Shown piece by piece: positions 5,298 to 11,372 of a DNA stretch of 16,484 nt (position 1 is the stretch's first letter; each line of letters starts with the position of its first letter). Both the position numbers and the translations under genes were made by a program. Where the stretch lies: assembly GCA_002309955.1 (NCBI GenBank), contig DBXQ01000071.1:1-16484 (forward strand), read 5' to 3'. This DNA is from Bacteroidales bacterium UBA1208. Its GTDB lineage: Bacteria > Bacteroidota > Bacteroidia > Bacteroidales > P3. Below the pieces are notes generated by a model. It had not been told where the DNA came from. It worked only from the letters and a program-made list of their open reading frames with translations, and did no database searches.

Positions 5298-7319
5298 ATG
5301 CAGATAGCCAGCAAATGGAAACGCCTCCTATGGCACTTCGACCGTTCTCTCCATACCCATCAGGCATGGAAAACCCTCCTTTGGCCTCTCGGTCTGGGGG
5401 CATTCCTGCTACTGCTCTTCTGGCTCCTCGGCCTCCTATGGCCTTCTTCCCCGCTCACCCTCTCCACTGCTGGCGGCGTACCCCGCTGGGCCGAAACCAC
5501 CGGTCTCTTCTTCGATGCCGGCAACTTCCCCCTTCGCTCGCGTCTCCCTCTGCTTTTCCAATTCCTCATTGTCGTCGTCGGCTCTGCCCTCCTCACTGCC
5601 TTCCTTGTCGCTACCCTCACCACCATCCTCCTCAACCGCCGCGACAACTACCGTGACGGACTTTCCCGCTACCACTTCGCCGACCATATCCTTGTCCTCG
5701 GCGGCAGCCATACTTTCATCCACCTCCTCAAACAGCTCCCCGAACATCCCGAGCTGCAAGGCAAAACGTGGGTCTTCCTCTCCTCGGGCGACGCCCAAAG
5801 CCTGCGCAGCCTTGTCAACACCTCCCTTCCCGACAACACCCGCGACCTCCCCTTCGTCATCTATCATGGCGACCCCACCAACCCTGCCACCCTCCGCTCC
5901 TGCCAGATTGAACTGGCCTCCGTCATACTCATCACCGGCGAAGACAACGAACCCGAAAACGACCAACGCAACATAGCCACCTGGAACGCCCTGCGCCATC
6001 TGCGCAGCAACGCCACCCACATGGCCCAGTGCTACCTCTACATCGACCACTTCGTCTCTGGACAAATGCTCCGCACCCTGCCGCAGGAATCGCACACCAG
6101 CCTCGAAACCACCGTCATCAACCGCTACGAATCCATTGCCCGTCAAACCCTCATCAGCTCCTCGGCCGATGCCGCCCACCTCACCCTCGACCGCTACCTC
6201 CTCACCCCCGACAGCCCGCGATATGTCCACCTCGTCGTTGTCGGCATGACACCCATGGGCCTCGCCTTCGCCGCCACCGCTGCCCAACTATGCCACTACC
6301 CCAACTTCTCCCCTCACGCCCCCCGTCCGCTACGCACCCGCATCACCTTCATCGACCCTCAGGCCGATGAGAGAATAGACCTCTTCAAAGCCCGCTACAA
6401 CAACCTCTTCCAGCTCTCCCACATCACCTTCCGCACCGATGCCAACGGCTGGCAGTCCTCCCGTCCCGACCCTGCCTATGGCGACTTCCTCGATGTGGAA
6501 TGGGCTTTCCTGAAAGGCTCTGTCTGTCAGCCATGGATACGCCAACAGCTGCTCTCCATCGCCCGCGACGAACAGCAAGTCATGTCGCTTGCCTTCTGTG
6601 GCGACGACCCCTCGCGCAACCTCTCCGACGCCCTCTGTCTGCCGCCCCAGTTCTACCCAATCAACGACCCCGACGACCCCGCTGCCATCACTCCCGTCAT
6701 CTTCATCTACCAACCCGGCATAGGCACCCTTGCCCAGTCGGCTCAGAACGAAGTGCCACGCTACCACAACATCGTCCCTTTCGGCATGACCGACGGCACC
6801 CTCGACCCCTTCGAGTCCGCCCTCATCCTCACCGCCAAGCGGGTCAACTACATCCACCACAAAATCGACAACGGCAAGACCATCACCTCCATACCCTCCG
6901 AACCCCAGTCGCTCAACAACCTCTGGCAGCAACTCTCCTTGGCCCAGAAACAACAATACATCCATGCCGCCTGCATCCTCGACAGCTTAATGCGCAACAC
7001 CAAGTGCCACTCGGCAAATGCCGAAAGCCCCGTCGACAACAACGCCCTTATCGACATGCTTGCCCGCATTGAACACAACCGCTGGAACATGGAAATGCTT
7101 CTCGACGACTACGCTCCCCTGCCCTTCAACCAGCGCGACCTGCTGAACCAAGCCCTGGTATGCGACGACGAGCAGACCCGCCAGGAAGCCGCCATCCTCA
7201 ACAAACGCCACGCCAACCTGCGCCGCACACTCAAGGATATCGCCCCCTTCGACGACCTGCCCGCCGAAACACGCCAGCACTGCCGTGCCATCGTCGAACT
7301 CTACCATCGGGCATTCTGA
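5298..7319 (+). CDS. CASTOR/POLLUX-like RCK channel protein with C-terminal RyR-type domain
   Basis: The 673-residue protein has two strong transmembrane helices, about 27-48 and 84-112, separated by a loop containing F-D-A-G-N (72-76). The tetrad D-A-G-N in a loop between two helices, followed by NAD-binding-like domains, resembles the filter (A-D-A-G-N) of the plant nuclear cation channels CASTOR, POLLUX and DMI1. The first Rossmann-type domain starts ILVLGGSH (131-138). A second starts HLVVVGMTPMG (311-321) with an acidic strand end ITFID at 349-353. The C-terminal part has the pattern of RyR-type domains of prokaryotic proteins: W-x-x-L (about 540), AACILDSL, and the hallmark LARIEHNRW (588-596). 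By family knowledge RCK domains gate ion channels on ligand binding, and RyR-type modules are linked to nucleotide or ion signalling; the ligand here is unknown. The gene is GC-rich with strong C-ending codon use. The channel call is inference. A regulatory membrane receptor with no pore is the alternative. Confidence 0.72.
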   Translation: MQIASKWKRLLWHFDRSLHTHQAWKTLLWPLGLGAFLLLLFWLLGLLWPSSPLTLSTAGGVPRWAETTGLFFDAGNFPLRSRLPLLFQFLIVVVGSALLTAFLVATLTTILLNRRDNYRDGLSRYHFADHILVLGGSHTFIHLLKQLPEHPELQGKTWVFLSSGDAQSLRSLVNTSLPDNTRDLPFVIYHGDPTNPATLRSCQIELASVILITGEDNEPENDQRNIATWNALRHLRSNATHMAQCYLYIDHFVSGQMLRTLPQESHTSLETTVINRYESIARQTLISSSADAAHLTLDRYLLTPDSPRYVHLVVVGMTPMGLAFAATAAQLCHYPNFSPHAPRPLRTRITFIDPQADERIDLFKARYNNLFQLSHITFRTDANGWQSSRPDPAYGDFLDVEWAFLKGSVCQPWIRQQLLSIARDEQQVMSLAFCGDDPSRNLSDALCLPPQFYPINDPDDPAAITPVIFIYQPGIGTLAQSAQNEVPRYHNIVPFGMTDGTLDPFESALILTAKRVNYIHHKIDNGKTITSIPSEPQSLNNLWQQLSLAQKQQYIHAACILDSLMRNTKCHSANAESPVDNNALIDMLARIEHNRWNMEMLLDDYAPLPFNQRDLLNQALVCDDEQTRQEAAILNKRHANLRRTLKDIAPFDDLPAETRQHCRAIVELYHRAF

Positions 7320-7337
7320 CACTGCACAATCCCCGCA

Positions 7338-7562
7338 TCAAGGCGTCCCTATCGCCTCCGTGATAACACGTAGCTGCGCTATCGTTATGATTCTTTGTCG
7401 GCTGTGATAGCCCAGCATCTCCAACTGCTCTTTCAGTCCCGGAAACGACGCTATCTCATAGTTCAACCAATTCAACGCAGCCCGCTGCGTCATCTTCTTT
7501 TTGGTGTAGAGCATTGCCAGCTCACTCTTGCCATACGGCCTGATAACAAATTCTTTTTCCAT
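7338..7562 (-). CDS. DUF4248 family small protein
   Basis: The 74-residue product starts MEKEFVIRPYGKSELAMLY, the hallmark N-terminus of the Bacteroidota DUF4248 family. It continues with ALNWLNYEI, GLKEQLEMLGY and the closing RQRIITIAQLRVITEAIG, which matches the family's R-x-x-T-x-x-Q-x-x-x-I ending. The family is predicted to be a compact helical, possibly nucleic-acid-binding protein, and often occurs near mobile or accessory genes; its function is not established. I took the ATG at 7562 rather than one 33 nt upstream because the conserved family sequence begins there. Its stop lies 18 bp from that of the convergent channel gene, with no terminator between them. It is the last gene of a leftward three-gene cluster. 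Confidence 0.85.
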   Translation of the reverse strand: MEKEFVIRPYGKSELAMLYTKKKMTQRAALNWLNYEIASFPGLKEQLEMLGYHSRQRIITIAQLRVITEAIGTP

Positions 7563-7596
7563 TGCTTTGTCAATATTTAATATTCTAAGATACAAA

Positions 7597-7923
7597 CTAT
7601 TTCCTTATCGTTCCGCGCAGTCGCACTATCCGCGCAGCTTGCGGCACAATGGTGCGCACCGCCGCAAGCCACTCGTCGGCGCTGTAACGCTCCTTGTAAG
7701 GCCTCCGGCTCATCGCCGCCTGCACCAGACTGTCGTCAACGGCATACCTATAGCCAACCACCTCGTGCAGTATGGCATACACCCATTCAGGCTTATATCC
7801 ATACTCCTTTACCAACTGCCGTGCCTTGCTGTCGGCCATCTCGGCAAACACTATCCTACGGTACATGCCTGCGTCATCCTTCAAAAACAGGCTCATCTGC
7901 CTACGTTCAATAATTACAACCAT
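7597..7923 (-). CDS. Hypothetical protein, 108 residues
   Basis: No family was recognised. The frame starts at ATG 7923; an in-frame Met at residue 10 (position 7896, sequence MSLFLKDDAG) is a possible alternative start. The protein is charged and probably helical, with a well-ordered middle (VKEYGYKPEWVYAILHEVVG) and a basic end, ARIVRLRGTIRK. It has no signal peptide or membrane helix. It sits between the DUF4248 gene (34 nt downstream) and the 272-residue gene (91 nt upstream) on the same strand. Synonymous use of G/C-ending codons is consistent with a real gene, as is the lack of overlap with its neighbours. Confidence 0.6.
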   Translation of the reverse strand: MVVIIERRQMSLFLKDDAGMYRRIVFAEMADSKARQLVKEYGYKPEWVYAILHEVVGYRYAVDDSLVQAAMSRRPYKERYSADEWLAAVRTIVPQAARIVRLRGTIRK

Positions 7924-7950
7924 AATCTATTGTTTATAAAATTATTAATA

Positions 7951-8023
7951 CTCAACTCCCTTCCCTCAACTCTCATTTCTTAATTTCCGGTTCTCTGTTC
8001 CCAACTCTCAATCCTCAATTCCC
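7951..8023 (-). repeat. Purine-rich degenerate tandem repeat (GAGTTGAG / GAATTGAGG units)
   Basis: Read on the minus strand the segment consists of variants of GAATTGAGGATTGAGAGTTG, then AGAGTTGAGG and GGAGTTGAG. Such degenerate purine runs occur between genes in many Bacteroidales genomes. Here the repeat also supplies the last two codons and the stop codon (8015-8017) of the upstream gene, so the end of that protein may have been set by the repeat. Confidence 0.55.
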
Positions 8024-8833
8024 ATACGACCGGCATGCCGCCTCGAAAGCCTCCCTGCCCGCATAGTGCTGGACTAGTGCGTTATGGCACACCAAACGCT
8101 GGGTTGACCGCAGGCAATGACTTCCCGATTGGCGGACATGCACCCACGCCATGCCTCCATCCACCTGACTCGCTGCCGACAACACGCCGCCGCGTTCCGT
8201 AAAGCCCTGCTGAAACACCCCGTCGCTCCACAAACGTCGCCCATCCTGTATTGTCAGCACTATACTCCGGCAATACACCTCCACCTTGGGGACATTCAGC
8301 AGCGCATCGGTGGTCTGATAGCCTACGTAAAAAACTATCACATCGCCATGACTGTAATTCCCGTTGTGCTGCACGATTGCCTCCGACAGCTGTCCGACCG
8401 TGGTATTGCCGTCCACCGTCAGCCCGCCCAGCACTATGTCGGTGGCCGGAGCCGTGCCGTCGTGAGTGACGGCAATCTCGGGCAATGTGCCGACCGACAG
8501 CATCACCGTATTCAACACACAGGCTCTGTTTACAGCCTCGTAACGGGTCAGATAGACAGGCTCTGCCTGCATGCCATACGATATGAAGATATTGTAGTTC
8601 GTCATACCATACCTTGAATTTTCGTACTGGGGACGATGATGTGGCGGAAAGGCATTCCACAAGTTTATCAGATTCTTCCATCGCATCTGCGACTCCATTT
8701 GCCGTTCCGTCGGCATGGCGGGCTTGCTGCCATTGTGTCTTGTCCGGGCTACCAAAGAGCCCTGTCGCCAATAGAACGTCACCTCGCCCACCCGGCCGTT
8801 CAGCGGCTTCAAATTCGGTTTTAATTTTCCCAT
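8015..8833 (-). CDS. DUF6266-like protein of unknown function
   Basis: The 272-residue product starts MGKLKPNLKPLNGRVGEVTF, followed by YWRQGSLVARTRHN and the segment PTERQMESQMRWKNLINLW. This N-terminal plan (short basic tail, G-x-V-G-x-x, a strand with an Arg, then T-x-x-Q-x-x-x-x-x-x-F/W) is typical of Bacteroidota DUF6266-like proteins. A region near the end, GGMAWVHVRQ then STQRLV, also fits the G-x-A-W-I/V-x-x-R plus S-T-Q pattern of these families. Their function is unknown; a structural beta-rich protein is likely. There is no signal peptide or membrane helix. A good Bacteroidales promoter lies 31 nt upstream of the ATG, so this is probably the first gene of a leftward cluster with the 108-residue and DUF4248 genes. 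The family assignment is from memory of the pattern and is tentative; the gene itself is well supported. Confidence 0.7.
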   Translation of the reverse strand: MGKLKPNLKPLNGRVGEVTFYWRQGSLVARTRHNGSKPAMPTERQMESQMRWKNLINLWNAFPPHHRPQYENSRYGMTNYNIFISYGMQAEPVYLTRYEAVNRACVLNTVMLSVGTLPEIAVTHDGTAPATDIVLGGLTVDGNTTVGQLSEAIVQHNGNYSHGDVIVFYVGYQTTDALLNVPKVEVYCRSIVLTIQDGRRLWSDGVFQQGFTERGGVLSAASQVDGGMAWVHVRQSGSHCLRSTQRLVCHNALVQHYAGREAFEAACRSYGN

Positions 8834-8863
8834 GATTCAAATTGTTTTTCTGTTTTCCGGCTG

Positions 8864-8893
8864 CAAAAATACAATAAGGACTGCTGCTGCCAA
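8864..8893 (-). promoter_or_regulatory. Bacteroidales promoter for the leftward three-gene cluster
   Basis: On the minus strand TTG (8893-8891) and TATTTTTG (8871-8864) are separated by 19 bp, matching the -33/-7 consensus and spacing. Transcription would start near 8857, about 24 nt before the start codon at 8833. Confidence 0.7.
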
Positions 8894-8975
8894 CCACTTC
8901 AGGCCTTTCGCCGCTCCACACATCCCATTCCGTCCCAACATGTCCGCATCGTACATCATTCTTCGCCCTTGGACA

Positions 8976-9096
8976 TCCCAACCTCCGCTCGTTGCAGGTC
9001 CCTTTTCCCATCATTCCCCCATCATTTATCCTTTGTTGGAGGAAGAACGATGGGAGAACGATGGGAGAACTGACGGCTAACGAGCGAACCTTGAAC
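8976..9096. repeat. Large imperfect palindrome between divergent genes
   Basis: CGCTCGTT (8986-8993) is mirrored by AACGAGCG (9079-9086). Inside these, a pair of CCCATC boxes 11 bp apart (9007-9012, 9018-9023) is mirrored by a pair of GATGGG boxes 11 bp apart (9049-9054, 9060-9065). The inner arms match over 22 positions with four mismatches, all of them transitions. The symmetry continues weakly outward to about 8976 and 9096. The centre is near 9036. It contains no gene and may be a MITE-like element or a binding or recombination site. Confidence 0.55.
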
Positions 9097-9104
9097 TGGC
9101 GACG

Positions 9105-9126
9105 GCCTGCCCGGAAAGGGGCAGGC
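9105..9126. repeat. GC-rich hairpin next to the palindrome
   Basis: GCCTGCCC (9105-9112) pairs with GGGCAGGC (9119-9126) across a 6-nt loop. No T-tract follows on either strand, so it is unlikely to be a terminator. The rest of 9127-9417 is AT-rich with no recognised gene. Confidence 0.5.
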
Positions 9127-9351
9127 GACAGCATGTCTTTGCTTTTGGTTTGTTGTAGATAATTCATAATTTGCTTTTTGTTTCGAATCCGGATGCGAAA
9201 TTACACGCTTTTGTTCAGGGAAAACCCACCTTTTAGTCTACCTCTGTTTCGAGTCTGTCGATAGGCAAAGGTCAACCTGGTTGAGGTCATCTACAGGTCG
9301 TTTTTAAATATTTTTATATTATTAAAAATTCACAATTTGGGAAATAATAGC

Positions 9352-9359
9352 TATTTTTG
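9352..9359 (+). promoter_or_regulatory. Possible -7 element for the 287-residue gene
   Basis: TATTTTTG matches TAnnTTTG exactly and lies 58 nt upstream of the ATG at 9418. No TTTG occurs at the right spacing; the nearest upstream TTTG (9336-9339) is only 12 bp away. A second partial element, TAACTTCG, lies at 9376-9383. Confidence 0.4.
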
Positions 9360-9417
9360 TAATTGAATAAAGTTGTAACTTCGCTAACCAAAATCACTTC
9401 CAAAACAATAACCATCA

Positions 9418-10281
9418 ATGGATTACGTCGACATCCATAGTCCTTGTGCGTGCACCTGTTTCGATGGGCCTGACCCGTTGGAAGACATTTCTGTGCATGG
9501 AAAAAAGATGCGGCACATGAAAACCGTTGATGAATTTACAGAATACTGCGACACACACGACTTAGACCTGTACGACCAAAAAAAGCTGCTGAAGGAGTAC
9601 AGGAAGCATGTATGCAATTTGAATTTCTGCGAAGCCTTGGAGGCATATCAGAAAAGGGTCGACAAACAGTTGGAACAAGAGACGGAGATGCCCACTACCT
9701 TGGAACAACCTCAAACCGATGTCGCCACAAGGTGGTCTGAAACGGTATCCCCAAAGGCTGTTGCAACCGAGGGAGACGAGCCCATTTTGACGTTCCGGCT
9801 GACGGAACAGGGCAAGGAAAGAGGATTGGATGCATGGAAAGGCATGCTGAATTTGATGGTGAAAAACAACCACTTGCCGCACGAGGCTTTGGACGACTAT
9901 ATGAAGTTGCTGGGCGTCACCATCGAATTCAAGCACTACAGCCCGCTCAAAGACAAAGTACCTTTCTATTCGTCATACAGCACCTTGACCTTTTGGATTT
10001 GCATGATGATGGGCAAGATGGAATACCCTTTGGTGGAGAAGAATGGCACGGGCGGCAGCGGTGTGACAACACATACATTCAAATGCCCGCCTCTTATTTC
10101 GGCACCGAGGGGGCAGTACTGCATGGTACTACAAAACAGCGTGTATTGTTACAAACGCGGAGTTCGATGCGATATCACGGACACGCGGTCGCTTATTACG
10201 GCCAAGAAGAAATGCCTTAAGACCGATATTGCCGACTCCATACTCAAAGCCTTGACACCGTTAGGCTGCAAAGAGGTCTGA
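9418..10281 (+). CDS. Hypothetical protein, 287 residues, Cys-containing N-terminus
   Basis: No family was recognised. The protein begins MDYVDIHSPCACTCFDGPDP, so three cysteines lie within five residues (10, 12, 14), a possible metal or disulfide site. The N-terminal third (about 25-90) is charged and helical: KTVDEFTEYCDTHDLDLYDQ, then KKLLKEYRKHV. A Thr/Glu/Pro-rich linker (about 88-118) leads to a C-terminal domain of mixed strands and helices (about 120-285), including SSYSTLTFWICMMMGKMEY, TTHTFKCPPLI and further cysteines. There is no signal peptide, and the WICMMMG stretch is too short for a membrane helix. The two-domain layout with a linker suggests a small adaptor or DNA-associated protein, but this is only inference. 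It is a single plus-strand gene between two minus-strand genes, 22 nt from the convergent lipoprotein gene. Confidence 0.7.
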   Translation: MDYVDIHSPCACTCFDGPDPLEDISVHGKKMRHMKTVDEFTEYCDTHDLDLYDQKKLLKEYRKHVCNLNFCEALEAYQKRVDKQLEQETEMPTTLEQPQTDVATRWSETVSPKAVATEGDEPILTFRLTEQGKERGLDAWKGMLNLMVKNNHLPHEALDDYMKLLGVTIEFKHYSPLKDKVPFYSSYSTLTFWICMMMGKMEYPLVEKNGTGGSGVTTHTFKCPPLISAPRGQYCMVLQNSVYCYKRGVRCDITDTRSLITAKKKCLKTDIADSILKALTPLGCKEV

Positions 10282-10303
10282 CAAAAAGGGTAAGGGCTCG
10301 GGA

Positions 10304-11137
10304 TTAGTCGAGGGAGCAGCCGGGGCCGAAGAGCTCTTTGCAATAGGGCGTCAGCGGGATGTGCTTGGAAAGCCAGAAGATAGGCAGCGCCACGTGCTGG
10401 ATGCCACAGGCGTAGGGCGTGATGTCGTATTGCTGGAAAACGAGATAGATGACGCTGCGGGTGCTGTCGATATAAAAGTCACGCGGCACGGCTACGCGAC
10501 CGGCAGTGCGGTACTCGTCGAACATGCAGTCGCGGGTATCCTTGTTCACCTCCAAATCCTCGATGGCACGGATAATCACCTCGCCAAGCTGGGCGGTGTC
10601 GACAAGGTCGTTGAGGTGGACAATATTCTTGGTGTCGAGATCCATCACTACATATTCGGTGGTATAGAGGCCGTGGGCGGCATAAGCGGCAAAGGACTCG
10701 GTGGTGATGAGCATGGTGACGAGGTTGCTGTCGCGGGTGATTTTGTTCTCCATCTTGGCATAGGTGTAATGCTCGCGGTTGCCGATGCTGTCGAGGGGCT
10801 GGATGTGGAAGCGCGACATGTCGTCCTCATAGAGCCAGGTGTTGCTTAGCCAACGGTCGGCGGCTTGGCTGAAGGAGGTGGCGGTGCTGTCGCCGAAGGT
10901 GCGCAGCAGCAGCTCAGCCTCAACATCGGGGGGGAAGAAACCCCTTGCGGGCCATTGCAACGAGAGACTGTTCTCCACTGCCAGATCGTCACCGCCGGGC
11001 AGAAACTCCTCGTCGCAGGTGACTATAAAGCAGCGTTTGTCCTCGTAACTATAGGTCTTGAACTCTTTAGGCTTTTGGTTGCATGCCACCAACATCGTGC
11101 TGGCAATCAGTAAGCAAAGCATTGTTTTCTTCATCAT
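10304..11137 (-). CDS. DUF3298-like lipoprotein
   Basis: The 277-residue product opens with a lipoprotein signal peptide, MMKKTMLCLLIASTMLVACN, with a V-A-C lipobox at Cys19. A DUF3298-like C-terminal domain is indicated by YLVFQQYDITPYACGIQHVA then LPIFWL (about 238-258). This matches the family's F-x-x-Y-E/D-I-x-P-Y-A-x-G core, which is shared with the C-terminal part of RsiV-type proteins. The middle region carries TTEYVVMDLDTKNIVHLNDL, the family's D-L-x-T-x-x-x-x-x-L-x-D-L segment. RsiV-type domains sense lysozyme in other bacteria, but this protein is a stand-alone lipoprotein without a transmembrane anti-sigma module, so a ligand-binding envelope role is inferred only. Its promoter is shared divergently with the SIR2-TIR gene. 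A start at 11134 (MKKTM) is equally possible. Confidence 0.8.
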   Translation of the reverse strand: MMKKTMLCLLIASTMLVACNQKPKEFKTYSYEDKRCFIVTCDEEFLPGGDDLAVENSLSLQWPARGFFPPDVEAELLLRTFGDSTATSFSQAADRWLSNTWLYEDDMSRFHIQPLDSIGNREHYTYAKMENKITRDSNLVTMLITTESFAAYAAHGLYTTEYVVMDLDTKNIVHLNDLVDTAQLGEVIIRAIEDLEVNKDTRDCMFDEYRTAGRVAVPRDFYIDSTRSVIYLVFQQYDITPYACGIQHVALPIFWLSKHIPLTPYCKELFGPGCSLD

Positions 11138-11158
11138 GGCAAATTGTTTTTAGATTTG

Positions 11159-11166
11159 CAAAGATA
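11159..11166 (-). promoter_or_regulatory. Bacteroidales -7 element for the DUF3298-like lipoprotein gene
   Basis: On the minus strand the sequence is TATCTTTG followed by C, an exact consensus match, 22 nt upstream of the ATG. The expected -33 position holds TTTATG, which is a partial match. Confidence 0.6.
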
Positions 11167-11286
11167 CACAAAAGAATTGACATAAAGGCACCTCCTGCGA
11201 TGACAATCCACACCGGTTCCGATGCATCTGATATTGAACAACACCATTTTTTTGCGTAAAAAAAGCGATATATTACAGAAAAAGCG

Positions 11287-11294
11287 TATATTTG
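11287..11294 (+). promoter_or_regulatory. Bacteroidales -7 element for the SIR2-TIR / STAND cassette
   Basis: TATATTTG followed by C matches TAnnTTTG. It lies 78 nt upstream of the ATG at 11373. The -33 position shows no clear TTTG. It diverges from the lipoprotein promoter at 11166 by about 120 bp. The AT-rich 11138-11372 interval holds no gene. Confidence 0.55.
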
Positions 11295-11372
11295 CAATGT
11301 CAATCGCAATGCCCGACACCATGTAAAAAGGTAGGGAACAATGGGCAAATTTAAATCTGAATAACAAAGCAT

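Noticed and set aside
5436..6287. 283-codon minus-strand frame inside the channel-like gene
   Set aside because: It is a Gly/Glu/Val-rich antisense shadow of a GC-rich gene and has no domain.
8832..9080. 82-codon plus-strand frame over the promoter and palindrome
   Set aside because: Its ATG overlaps the opposite gene's start and it covers the best promoter in the area. No family-like sequence is seen.
8082..9167. 361-codon minus-strand frame overlapping the DUF6266-like gene
   Set aside because: It overlaps the better supported gene in another frame, runs through the palindrome and a promoter, and its product has no recognisable family.
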